DNA from: DATJLY01 sp035604615
Lineage (GTDB): Bacteria > Pseudomonadota > Alphaproteobacteria > ATCC43930 > CGMCC-115725
Assembly: GCA_035604615.1 (NCBI GenBank)
Contig: DATNID010000055.1
Span: 70,509 to 134,508, forward strand
Direction of reading: 5' to 3'
DNA: 64,000 nt
Position 1 is the first letter of the stretch. Each line of letters begins with the position of its first letter. A model generated the notes under the pieces. The model was given only the letters and a program-made list of their open reading frames with translations, did no database searches and had not been told where the DNA came from. Below are positions 8,808-18,615 of this stretch, one piece after another. The position numbers and the translations under genes were made by a program.

Positions 8808-9965
8808 CTATGCCGCGAGCAGCGTGAGCTGCATGATGCCGCCGATCCAGGCCAAGCGGTCGAAGCCCGGATCGCGCAATCCCAGTGCCGCGAGCAGCAC
8901 CGTCAAGGCGCTGGCGAGGGCGATAGCTTGCGCGTGGTAGCCGACGGCGATGACAAGTACGACCATGGTCATGGCGTCCGCGATCGCGGCGGCCCAGACG
9001 AAGCTAGGGCGGCCCTCGTCGGCGTCCTTGGGCAGTGTCAGGACGAAGAGCGCCGGCACCGCGATGAGATAGAGACCGAGCGGAAGCTCGGAACGCGGCA
9101 TGAGAAGCGCGAGCCACGCCCAGATCGTCACCCCCGCCGTCACTGCCCAGCCGAGTCCGTTCCAGCGCTGCCAGCGCAGCAGCACGAGCGCACCCGCAGT
9201 GACCAGGAAAACATAAAGAAGCAGGCCCGCCGCCGATGGGTTCGGCGTCTCGATCAGCGCCGGCGCGACATAGCCGCCGACGAAACCGAGGAGCGCCATG
9301 AGCTGTCCATGGACCAGCGACAGGAGCGCGGCCGCGGCGGCGACGCCGGCCAGCAGCGCGAAGGCGACCGCCGCCGGGATGAGCGCATAGAGCGCATGGC
9401 CAGCATAAACGCTCGCGAACAGTCCGACGATCCCCGCAGCGCTGAGCCCGGGCGGGATATAGTCCGGCTCGAGCGGGAGGCCGGCAGCAAGGACCGGCTT
9501 GTGCCGTCTCGTCCACTCGCCTGCGGCAAGGAGGGCGAGGCCGAGAACGATGCCCGAGGCGACGCGCGCCGCCGGGCCGAACAGGCCGCGCTCGATCGTG
9601 TACTTGACCAGGAACACGATGCCGAGCGCGAGCGCGAGCGCGCCGAGCCAAGCGATCCAGCGTCGCATGAGACGCTCTTCGAGCCGCGCGATGATCGCGC
9701 CCGCGCCGGCGCCGGACGGCAGAGAGAGCTGGATATCGGGCGGCGGGGCCGGCGCGGGAGCTGGTGGCGGCGCGGCTGGGGCGGGCGGCTTTACCGCTTC
9801 CGGCTCAGGCGGCCCGGACGGCGGCCGGACGCGAGCTTCAATGAAAGCGAGGCGGGCGGAGAATTCGGACAGGCGCGCGTCGGTCTCGCGCGCGCGGCGC
9901 TCACCGGCGCGCCACGCGGTGGCGGCGATGCATAACACGAGGAGCGCGCCGATCAGCGCAAGCAT
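8808..9965 (-). CDS. DUF2339 membrane protein, N-terminal half ending at an in-frame TAG
   Basis: The 385-residue open part begins with a membrane helix (MLALIGALLVLCIAA), then a short coiled-coil-like basic/acidic stretch, a Pro/Ala-rich linker (residues ~45-75), and then many transmembrane helices. This is the arrangement of the DUF2339 family of predicted integral membrane proteins. The frame stops at TAG (8810-8808) after LTLLAA, and the same frame then resumes with EFGRTSFATP and further membrane helices. It starts 9 bases after the MFS gene and so is probably the last gene of the operon that begins at 13271. Its role is unknown; the linker suggests a cell-envelope function. Confidence 0.75.
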   Translation of the reverse strand: MLALIGALLVLCIAATAWRAGERRARETDARLSEFSARLAFIEARVRPPSGPPEPEAVKPPAPAAPPPAPAPAPPPDIQLSLPSGAGAGAIIARLEERLMRRWIAWLGALALALGIVFLVKYTIERGLFGPAARVASGIVLGLALLAAGEWTRRHKPVLAAGLPLEPDYIPPGLSAAGIVGLFASVYAGHALYALIPAAVAFALLAGVAAAAALLSLVHGQLMALLGFVGGYVAPALIETPNPSAAGLLLYVFLVTAGALVLLRWQRWNGLGWAVTAGVTIWAWLALLMPRSELPLGLYLIAVPALFVLTLPKDADEGRPSFVWAAAIADAMTMVVLVIAVGYHAQAIALASALTVLLAALGLRDPGFDRLAWIGGIMQLTLLAA

Positions 9966-9974
9966 GTCCCGGAC

Positions 9975-11240
9975 TCAGGTTTGACCGAGCTTCAGCCCCG
10001 GCGAGAAAGCGAGAATCGCGACGGCGCCCAATGCCACCGGCGCGAATGCCAGCGCGGGAATTCCGGTCACGTCCCAGGCGAAACCGCCGAGGATCGGCAG
10101 CACCACGGCGCATGGATAGGAGATGGTGAACATCGCCGCTGAAATGCGATGAACGTCGTGAGGCGGGCCGAGCAGCGCCGGCAGTGCGAGCATCAGGATG
10201 AGCGCCACCGCGTTGGCGAAGCCCAGGAGCGCCGCCCACCACACCACTGCCTCGGCCTGCCCGAGGACGATGCCGACGACGCTCGCGACCAGCAGGATGC
10301 CCATCGCGATGTAGGTCGCGTGGCGCCGCACCAGCCGGCCTGCCACCGCGATCATCAGCAGCGAGCCTGGAATTTGACCACCGTTCAGGGCCGACAAGGC
10401 CTGGCCGACCAGGTCGGGCCGGCCAAGCGAGTGCAGATAGTCGGGCAGGAACGTGTTCGCGCACCAATAAATCGTGTTGACGGAGCCGAGCAGGATGCCG
10501 AGGCGCCACACCAGCGGATCGCGCCAATCCGGCCACCAGCGCCTGGCCCCGATCGACCGCGCTGCGGCCGAGCGCGGCGCGCGCGGCGACCAGGCGATCA
10601 CGATCAGCGCCGTGACCAGGATCGGCAGCGACCACAGCACGAGCGAGAGCCGCCAGCTGCCATGGGCCAGCGGCAGCACCACCGGAATGGCGAGCGCGAC
10701 GGCGATGAGTTCCGAGACCAGGAGCCCGTTGGTGTAGACTGCGGTCGCGAAGCCGACGCGGCCGGGCATCCAGTCGCGCACCAGGGGCGGCATGGCCGGC
10801 TGCATGATGGCGATCCCGGCGCCCATCAGGATAGTCGCGGCATCGAGCATGACGATGTTGGGCGCGGCGCCCCGCACCGCGGAGCCGATTGCGGTGAGGA
10901 AAAGCCCCACCACCAATGTCGGCTGCGCCCCGAACCGCGCGATCAGCATCGCCCCCGGGATGGCCGCGAAGGCGAACAGCAGCGACGGCAGGCTGCCGAG
11001 GGTGCCGATCGAGGTCTCGGACAGGCCGAGATCCTGGTGGATCATCGGCAGGACCGGTGCCACCGCGAGGATGGTCAGGCGCAACGCCATTCCGGCGAGC
11101 CAGAGAATCGCGAGCGTACCGAGGAACCGTTGACTGGTCTGTCCGGCCAGCTCGCGCGGCGCGTGATAGATCGGCGTCGCAGCGTCGGCCGCCGGTTCGG
11201 GACTATCGTAGGGCGTCTCTTCCACGGTCCTGCGCTTCAC
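9975..11240 (-). CDS. MFS transporter
   Basis: Major facilitator superfamily permease of 421 residues with about 12 hydrophobic helices. The first helix begins near RFLGTLAILWLAGMALRLT and the loop ALPMIHQDLGLSE resembles the CynX/NimT (cyanate and nitroimidazole) branch of the family. I place the start at GTG 11240, because this GTG overlaps the TGA of the preceding binding-protein gene in the common GTGA arrangement. The longer open frame upstream lies inside that gene and is not coding. Co-transcription with two solute-binding proteins and no ABC permease is odd, because binding proteins of this class normally work with ABC importers. The substrate is unknown. Confidence 0.85.
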   Translation of the reverse strand: MKRRTVEETPYDSPEPAADAATPIYHAPRELAGQTSQRFLGTLAILWLAGMALRLTILAVAPVLPMIHQDLGLSETSIGTLGSLPSLLFAFAAIPGAMLIARFGAQPTLVVGLFLTAIGSAVRGAAPNIVMLDAATILMGAGIAIMQPAMPPLVRDWMPGRVGFATAVYTNGLLVSELIAVALAIPVVLPLAHGSWRLSLVLWSLPILVTALIVIAWSPRAPRSAAARSIGARRWWPDWRDPLVWRLGILLGSVNTIYWCANTFLPDYLHSLGRPDLVGQALSALNGGQIPGSLLMIAVAGRLVRRHATYIAMGILLVASVVGIVLGQAEAVVWWAALLGFANAVALILMLALPALLGPPHDVHRISAAMFTISYPCAVVLPILGGFAWDVTGIPALAFAPVALGAVAILAFSPGLKLGQT

Positions 11241-12238
11241 TTCAGGCTTGCGGCCGCCTCGTGTACCAGCGCGCTGTCCACCACCTTCGACAGGTCGAGC
11301 GGCGTAGTGTAGTTGAGCCTGCCGTTCTGCATGTGCACGGCCTCCTGCCGGCGTAGGCTTTCGACGTATTTTCCGATGTCGAGATTGCGGTCGAATGCGA
11401 ACGGAACCGCCGCCTTGATGCCGTCGAGGTCGAGCTTGGTCCCTTGCGCGAGTAACGCGGCGAGCTGCGGGTCCTCGTTGTAGCGGCCTTGGGTCTCGTG
11501 CGCCGCGCGGACCAGCGCGCGCAGGAAGCGCACGGCGACCGCGCGGCGGTTGCGCATAAGCTCGCCGCTGAAGAACACCACGGTCGTCAGGTCGCCGCTG
11601 CCGACCGCCGCTTCCGGCTGCACCAGCGCGGCCAGGTTCTGCCGGATCGCCAGCGTGGCGAGCGGCTCGGCAGGAAAGGCGGCGTCGATGCCCTTGTTGG
11701 AGAACGCCACCAGCATCTGCGGGAAGCCGAGCATGGTCTCGTTCACGTCCTTGAGCGTCATGCCGTACTTGCCGAGAATGAGAGTCAGGAAATATTCGGG
11801 GATCGAGCCCGGCGTGTTGGCGGCGACGACCCTGCCCTTGAGATCGGCGCCGCTCTTGATCGCGCCGCTGTCCCACAAATCCTTGCGCGCAAGGAGCGGA
11901 GTCGAGGTGACCGGCGCGGGCTGGATGCCGAGCGCCGCCACCGCGCGCAGATCGAGGCCCTCGTGCTGGGCATTGAAGAACCCGGCGTTGAGCGCCCCCA
12001 TACTCACGTCGAGCTGGCCGGTGGCGAGCGACGAGATCGATTCCTGCGCGCCGCGGAAGCTCATCTCCTCGATGGCGATGTGCTCGTCCGCGAGATAGCC
12101 CTTTTCGAGCGCGATGTAATAGGGCGACTGGGACAGCGTGATGACCAGCCCGATCGAAAGCTTGTCGGTCTTCTCCTGCGCCGCCGCCGGCAGCATCAGG
12201 GCCACGAGCGCGGCAAGGATCGCCAGGCGCCTGATCAA
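11237..12238 (-). CDS. ABC transporter substrate-binding protein, NitT/TauT family (tandem paralogue 2)
   Basis: Periplasmic NMT1/THI5-like solute receptor of 333 residues. I choose TTG 12238 as start. A GGAGGG Shine-Dalgarno lies 7 bases upstream and the product then begins with a compact signal peptide (LIRRLAILAALVALMLPAAAQ). The open frame upstream of this has no RBS and overlaps the intergenic region. The protein aligns closely along its whole length with the next gene upstream (12270-13271), sharing blocks such as GKYGMTLKDVNETM, LLARKDLWDSGAIK and FRGAQESIS-like segments. The two arose by tandem duplication. It overlaps the MFS gene by 4 bases. The ligand is unknown and no cognate ABC genes are nearby. 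Confidence 0.88.
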   Translation of the reverse strand: MIRRLAILAALVALMLPAAAQEKTDKLSIGLVITLSQSPYYIALEKGYLADEHIAIEEMSFRGAQESISSLATGQLDVSMGALNAGFFNAQHEGLDLRAVAALGIQPAPVTSTPLLARKDLWDSGAIKSGADLKGRVVAANTPGSIPEYFLTLILGKYGMTLKDVNETMLGFPQMLVAFSNKGIDAAFPAEPLATLAIRQNLAALVQPEAAVGSGDLTTVVFFSGELMRNRRAVAVRFLRALVRAAHETQGRYNEDPQLAALLAQGTKLDLDGIKAAVPFAFDRNLDIGKYVESLRRQEAVHMQNGRLNYTTPLDLSKVVDSALVHEAAASLK

Positions 12239-12269
12239 TTCGCCCTCCGTTCCAATGCGGTTCCTGCCG

Positions 12270-13271
12270 TCACTTGAGGCTCGCGGCGGCGCGATGCACG
12301 ATATTGGCATCGAAGATTCGGTCCGCCGGCACCGGCGTCGCATAGTTGAGCCGGCCGTCCAGCATGTGCCGGCGCTCCTGGCGGCGGACGCTCGCCTCGT
12401 ATTTGGCGATGTCGAGGTCGGGATCGAAGCCGTAGGGGTAGGCAGAGGTGACGATATCGGCCGTCAGCTTTGTCGCCTTCGCCAGGATGGCAACGATCTC
12501 GGGCTTGGAGCGGTAGTCGATCGAGTCGCGCGCGCCGCGGATCATGGCGCGCAGGAAGCGCTCCCCGACCTGAGGCCGCTCGCGCAGGAACTTGCCGCTG
12601 AAGAAAAACACGGTCGTCATGTCGCCGCCGCCGGCGCCGGCGTCGGGCTTGACCAGCTCGGCAAAGCCCTGGCGGATTGACAGCGTAGCGAAAGGCTCGG
12701 CCGGAATCGCCGCGTCGACCGCCTTGTTGCTGAGCGCGACCACCATTTCCGGGAAGCTGATCATAGTCTCGTTAACATCCTTGAGCGTCATCCCGTACTT
12801 CCCGAGGATCAGCGACAGGAAGTATTCCGGGCTCGCGCCGGGCGTGTTGACGGCAACGGTCCGGCCCTTGAGGTCGGCGCCGTTTTTGATCGCGCCGCTG
12901 TCCCACAAGTCCTTGCGTGCGAGCAGGGGCGTCGCCGTCACCGGCAGGGGCTGGATGCCGAGCGTCGCCACGACGCGAAGGTCGAGTCCCTGGTTGGCGG
13001 CATTAAAGAACCCCGCGTTGATGGCGCCCATCGACACGTCCATCTGGCCGGTCGCGAGCGCCGAAACCGCGTCCTGCGCGCCGCGATAATTGGAGGCGTC
13101 GGCGGCAATGTGTTCGGCCGCGAGATAGCCCTTGGCGTCGGCCACGTAGTAGGGCGCATCGGCAATCGAGACCGCCATACCGAGGACGACCGGGTCGGCG
13201 TTCTGCTGGGCCGAAGCGGGCCAGACACCTGCGCAAAAAAACGTCATGACCAGCGCGGAACGTCCGACCAA
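12270..13271 (-). CDS. ABC transporter substrate-binding protein, NitT/TauT family (tandem paralogue 1)
   Basis: First gene of an apparent operon of two binding proteins, an MFS permease and DUF2339. The product has 333 residues with a signal peptide (MTFFCAGVWPASAQ) and the NMT1-like receptor fold. The start used is TTG 13271, with GGGGGAAGGG just upstream; ATG 13247 is an alternative without an obvious RBS. It is a paralogue of the next gene, from which it is 31 bases away. Conserved blocks GKYGMTLKDVNETM and AGFFNA-like segments suggest the two bind related ligands, while substitutions elsewhere leave room for divergence. An exact TATAAT lies 58 bases upstream of the TTG. Confidence 0.88.
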   Translation of the reverse strand: MVGRSALVMTFFCAGVWPASAQQNADPVVLGMAVSIADAPYYVADAKGYLAAEHIAADASNYRGAQDAVSALATGQMDVSMGAINAGFFNAANQGLDLRVVATLGIQPLPVTATPLLARKDLWDSGAIKNGADLKGRTVAVNTPGASPEYFLSLILGKYGMTLKDVNETMISFPEMVVALSNKAVDAAIPAEPFATLSIRQGFAELVKPDAGAGGGDMTTVFFFSGKFLRERPQVGERFLRAMIRGARDSIDYRSKPEIVAILAKATKLTADIVTSAYPYGFDPDLDIAKYEASVRRQERRHMLDGRLNYATPVPADRIFDANIVHRAAASLK

Positions 13272-13328
13272 AATCGTCCCTTCCCCCGTAACATCCGGCG
13301 CCCCCGCGCCAGAGCGTTCATTAGTCGC

Positions 13329-13334
13329 ATTATA
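13329..13334 (-). promoter_or_regulatory. Candidate -10 box (TATAAT) for the binding-protein/MFS operon
   Basis: Read on the minus strand, this is an exact TATAAT in the 165-base gap between dnaJ and the first binding-protein gene, about 58 bases before the TTG start. It is embedded in a short imperfect palindrome (GTCG-TATAATG-CGAC) that could be an operator. No good -35 hexamer is found at 16-18 bases, so an activator may be needed. The rest of the gap shows no clear terminator after dnaJ. Confidence 0.4.
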
Positions 13335-13436
13335 CGACCAGGGAAGGGGTGTCGCGCGAAAGAAATACGCTATAGAGTGGGAATTTCACGCCGAATTGGG
13401 CCAGGCGCGGACGTCGGCTCACGGCGCGGAGGTGTC

Positions 13437-14564
13437 TTACTCGCGCAGGTCCTCGAAGAATTCCTTGACCTTGGCGAAGAACCCTTCGCTTTCCGGCTGG
13501 GTGCGGCTGGTCTCGCCCGCCTTCTCGAACTCGCGCAGCAACTCCTGCTGGCGCTTCGTGAGGTTGACCGGGGTCTCGACGGCAACCTCGACATACATAT
13601 CCCCGCGTGACGGCGATCGCAGCACCGACATGCCCTTGCCCCGGAGTCGGAACTGGTGACCCGATTGGGTGCCGGAGGGGATGGTGACCTTGGCGCGGCC
13701 GCCATCGATCACCGGAACCTCGAGGGTTCCGCCGAGGGCCGCCGTCGTAACCGCGATCGGTACGCGGCAATGGATGTTGGCGCCGTCGCGCAGGAACAGG
13801 CGATGGGGCTTGACCGACAGGAAGATGTAGAGGTCGCCGGCGGCACCGCTGCGCACGCCGGCTTCGCCCTCGCCCGCGAGTCGGATGCGAGTGCCATCCT
13901 CGACGCCCGGCGGAATGGTGACGCTCAAGGATTTTTCCTTGCGCACGCGGCCGAGGCCGCCGCAGTTCCGGCACGGGTTGTCGATCACGCGACCGGCGCC
14001 GTGGCAGGTCGGGCAAGTACGCTCGATGGTGAAGAAGCCCTGCTGGGCGCGAACATGGCCGCTGCCGTGGCAGGTCGAGCAATTGACCGGCTTCGAGCCC
14101 GGCGCGGCCCCCGTGCCGCCGCACGGATCGCACGGCGCCATCGTGGTCACGCGGATGGTGGTCTGCTTGCCCTTGAAGGCGTCCTCGAGCGGAATCTCGA
14201 GGTTGTAGCGGAGGTCGTTGCCGCGCGGGCTGCCGCCGCTACGCCGGCCGCCCATCATGTCGCCGAACATTTCGTCGAAGATGTCGGCGAAGCCGGAGGC
14301 GAACCCGAAATCGCCGGTGCCCGGCCGCGCCCCGCCGTTCTCGAACGCGGCGTGACCGAAGCGATCGTAGGCCGCGCGCTTCTGGTCGTCCTTGAGGATG
14401 TCGTAGGCCTCGTTAATCGATTTGAACTTCTGCTCGGCCGACTTGTCCCCCGGATTGCGGTCGGGATGATGCTGCATCGCGAGCTTGCGGTAGGCCTTCT
14501 TGAGGTCCTCGGGCGAGGCGTCCCGCTTCACGCCCAAGAGGTCATAAAAATCCGCTTTCGCCAT
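13437..14564 (-). CDS. dnaJ: Chaperone protein DnaJ (Hsp40)
   Basis: Co-chaperone that delivers unfolded clients to DnaK and stimulates its ATPase. The 375-residue product is a full class A Hsp40. It has a J domain (residues 1-70) with the HPD triad in QHHPDRNPG, a Gly/Phe region (about 75-120, GDFGFASGFADIFDEMFG), a zinc-binding domain with four CxxCxGxG-type repeats (CDPCGGTG, CSTCHGSG, CPTCHGAG, CRNCGGLG), and the C-terminal client-binding domains. It lies 92 bases behind dnaK with a strong hairpin in the gap, so it is probably read through from the dnaK transcript at a reduced level. Confidence 0.98.
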   Translation of the reverse strand: MAKADFYDLLGVKRDASPEDLKKAYRKLAMQHHPDRNPGDKSAEQKFKSINEAYDILKDDQKRAAYDRFGHAAFENGGARPGTGDFGFASGFADIFDEMFGDMMGGRRSGGSPRGNDLRYNLEIPLEDAFKGKQTTIRVTTMAPCDPCGGTGAAPGSKPVNCSTCHGSGHVRAQQGFFTIERTCPTCHGAGRVIDNPCRNCGGLGRVRKEKSLSVTIPPGVEDGTRIRLAGEGEAGVRSGAAGDLYIFLSVKPHRLFLRDGANIHCRVPIAVTTAALGGTLEVPVIDGGRAKVTIPSGTQSGHQFRLRGKGMSVLRSPSRGDMYVEVAVETPVNLTKRQQELLREFEKAGETSRTQPESEGFFAKVKEFFEDLRE

Positions 14565-14598
14565 CGTCCACTGCTCTCGACTTCGACCGTGCTTGCGA

Positions 14599-14634
14599 AA
14601 CCGCCCCGATCGACCTGGCGTCGCCGGGGCGGTT
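14599..14634 (-). terminator. Intercistronic hairpin between dnaK and dnaJ
   Basis: A perfect 10-base inverted repeat (AACCGCCCCG at 14599-14608 pairing with 14625-14634) encloses a second smaller stem (CGAC/GTCG). There is no following T-run on the minus strand. It is therefore better read as an attenuating or mRNA-stabilising structure than as a full intrinsic terminator. Confidence 0.55.
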
Positions 14635-14656
14635 CAGATCAGCTGAGAGAGAGCGC

Positions 14657-16609
<1,953 letters not shown>

Positions 16610-16706
16610 AGCCACCTCTTGTTGCAGCAGGGCCGCGCAGCCCGTGTCGGCGCTGCGGCCGCCCCCTCGGTTGGTCTCTCCGCAGACAGTCCTGCGAGGT
16701 TGAAGA

Positions 16707-16737
16707 ATATATATGCGCGGCCGTCTCGCTCTACAAC
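16707..16737 (-). promoter_or_regulatory. Candidate RpoH-type promoter for dnaK
   Basis: On the minus strand GTTGTAG (from 16737) is followed after 15 bases by CATATATAT (16715-16707), about 100 bases ahead of the dnaK ATG. This resembles the heat-shock sigma32 pattern CTTG...CCCATNT found in front of alphaproteobacterial chaperone genes, though the -35 lacks the first C and the spacing is slightly short. The remainder of the 222-base grpE-dnaK gap holds a small palindrome (AGCGT-CTGT-ACGCT, 16784-16797) and nothing else recognisable. No CIRCE element is present. Confidence 0.4.
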
Positions 16738-16831
16738 CGGGCGCGCCCTCGCCGGCGCGGCGAAATGCAGCGCGCGCGGGAGCAGCGTCTGTACGCTAAA
16801 TATACGCAATTTCCTGGAACGATGGCCGGGC

Positions 16832-17404
16832 CTAGACCACCTGGTCGACCCGGCGGTGCTCGCCCGGGGCGGGGCCGGCCTTGGCGACGCCGACCATGGC
16901 CGGGCGCAGCAGCCGATCGAAGATCATGTAGCCGTGCTGCAGCACCTGGACGATGCTGCCGGGGGCTTGGCCGGGGGCTTCGATCTCGAACATGGCCTCG
17001 TGGAAATTGTGGTCGAAGCGGTCGCCCGGCTGGGGCTCGACCCGCTTTACCCCGTGGCGCTCGAGCGAGGCCAGGAGCTCGCGCTCGGTCGCGGCGACCC
17101 CGGCGATGAGGGTGCGGGTGAGCTCGTCCCGCGCCTCGGCGGGCGGCGCGCTGGCGAGCGCGCGGTGGAGGTTGTCGGCGACGGCGAGCATGTCCTTGGC
17201 AAAATTGGCGACCCCGAAGCGGCCGGCGTCGGTGATCTCGCGCTGGGTGCGGCGGCGCGTGTTTTCGGCCTCGGCCAAGGCGCGCAGCAGCTTGTCCTTG
17301 CTTTCGGCGAGCTCGCCCTCGAGCGCAGCGATGCGCTCGGCCAGAATCTCGCCCTCGGTCTTCTCCGGCGGCGCTGCCGCGGCGCCGTTTTCGCTGTCGT
17401 TCAT
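16832..17404 (-). CDS. grpE: Nucleotide exchange factor GrpE
   Basis: GrpE releases ADP from DnaK and closes the chaperone cycle. The 190-residue length is typical. The N-terminal half is a long charged coiled coil (residues ~15-75, EILAERIAALEGELAESKDKLLRALAEAE region), and the C-terminal beta domain carries the family signature around FDHNFHEAMFEIE and GSIVQVLQHGYMIFDRLLRPAMV. It follows hrcA with a 15-base gap and is likely co-transcribed with it from the hrcA promoter. Confidence 0.97.
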   Translation of the reverse strand: MNDSENGAAAAPPEKTEGEILAERIAALEGELAESKDKLLRALAEAENTRRRTQREITDAGRFGVANFAKDMLAVADNLHRALASAPPAEARDELTRTLIAGVAATERELLASLERHGVKRVEPQPGDRFDHNFHEAMFEIEAPGQAPGSIVQVLQHGYMIFDRLLRPAMVGVAKAGPAPGEHRRVDQVV

Positions 17405-17419
17405 TGCCCTCGGTCCAAT

Positions 17420-18478
17420 TCAGCCCAGCAGCCGGCCGATCACCTTGGCGGTGTAATCGACCAGCGGAATGATGCGCGCGTAGTTGAGCCGGGTCGGGCC
17501 GATGACGCCGATCGCGCCCAGCACCTGCTCGCGCGAGTTGCTGTAGGGCGCCACGATCATCGAGCAGCCGGCGACCCCGAACAGCGGATTGGCGGCGCCG
17601 ATATAGATCTGCACCCCGTCGCCCTCGCGGGTCGCGTCGAGGAGGCGCACCATCGCCTCGCGCGTCTCCAGCATGTCGAAGAGCGTGCGCAGCCGTTCCA
17701 GATCGGCGAGCGCGGTCACGTCGTTGAGGAGCTTGGCCTGGCCCCGGACGATAAGGGCCGAGCGCTCGCCGCTGCCGGCCCAGGATGCGAGCCCGGCCTC
17801 GACGATGCGCCCGGTCAGTTCGTCGAGCTGGGCGCGGCGCTCGTCGATCTCGGCCAGGATCGCCGCGCGCGCCTCTTCGATGGTGCGGCCCACCAGCCGC
17901 GCGTTGAGATAGTTGCCGGCGGCGATCAAGGTCGAGGCCGGCGTGCCCAGCGGCACGTCGATGAGCCGGTTCTCCACGAGCCCGTCCTCGGTCACCATGA
18001 CGACGAGGGCGCGCGACGCGGACAGTGGCACGAACTCGATGTGCTTCAGCGGCGCCTCGGTCTTGGGTGCGACCACCAGTCCGGCGCAGCGCGACAGGCC
18101 GGACAGCGTCGCTGTCGCCTCCTCGAGCGCCTGGGCCAGCGACTTGCCGGCGGCGGCGAGGCGGCCGTCGATGTTCTGCCGCTCCTCCTCGCCGAGCCCG
18201 CCCAGTTCCAGGAGTCCGTTGACGAAAAGGCGCAGGCCCGCGTCGGTGGGGAGCCGCCCGGCCGAGGTGTGCGGCGCATAGAGGAGGCCCGCTTCCTCGA
18301 GGTCGGCGAGCACGTTGCGGATGGTCGCGGGCGACAGATCGAGGCTGCCGCGGCGCGACAGCGTGCGCGAGCCCACCGGCTCGCCGGTCTCGACATAGGC
18401 GTCCACCACCATCCGGAAAATTTCCCGGCTGCGCTCGTTGAGGTCCGTTATGAGCGATTTCGCGGCGGGCTCTTTCAT
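17420..18478 (-). CDS. hrcA: Heat-inducible transcriptional repressor HrcA
   Basis: HrcA is the repressor that binds CIRCE operators of groESL-type operons and is inactivated on heat shock. I choose ATG 18478 (352 residues; product begins MKEPAAKSLITDLNERSREIF). The extension to TTG 18517 is rejected because that TTG is itself the first half of a good -35 box. The N-terminal winged helix (residues ~10-80, with VSRRTL-like GSRTLSRRGSLDLSPATIRN) is followed by the GAF-like and inserted domains, and the end is GVIGPTRLNYARIIPLVDYTA, which is characteristic. No CIRCE motif was found anywhere near this cluster, so its target is probably groESL elsewhere. Confidence 0.96.
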   Translation of the reverse strand: MKEPAAKSLITDLNERSREIFRMVVDAYVETGEPVGSRTLSRRGSLDLSPATIRNVLADLEEAGLLYAPHTSAGRLPTDAGLRLFVNGLLELGGLGEEERQNIDGRLAAAGKSLAQALEEATATLSGLSRCAGLVVAPKTEAPLKHIEFVPLSASRALVVMVTEDGLVENRLIDVPLGTPASTLIAAGNYLNARLVGRTIEEARAAILAEIDERRAQLDELTGRIVEAGLASWAGSGERSALIVRGQAKLLNDVTALADLERLRTLFDMLETREAMVRLLDATREGDGVQIYIGAANPLFGVAGCSMIVAPYSNSREQVLGAIGVIGPTRLNYARIIPLVDYTAKVIGRLLG

Positions 18479-18488
18479 GCCGCGCCGA

Positions 18489-18517
18489 AATGTAGGAGCG
18501 GGGGGTGGGAGCGTCAA
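18489..18517 (-). promoter_or_regulatory. Sigma70-type promoter of hrcA-grpE
   Basis: On the minus strand TTGACG (18517-18512) is followed by exactly 17 bases and TACATT (18494-18489). The predicted transcription start would be about 4 bases before the hrcA ATG, so the mRNA should be nearly leaderless. That agrees with the absence of a Shine-Dalgarno in front of the ATG. Confidence 0.6.
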
Positions 18518-18615
18518 CCGGCGGTGTTGGCCAGGTCACAGGCCCCAATCGTTCACTAGCAGAGCGTAACGCGGCGCCTATACGACTCAGTTGCAAGACA
18601 TGCTAATCGACCTGC

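Noticed and set aside
16616..16831. Possible CIRCE operator upstream of dnaK
   Set aside because: No TTAGCACTC-N9-GAGTGCTAA-like inverted repeat is found there or near hrcA; only a short 5-base palindrome is present.
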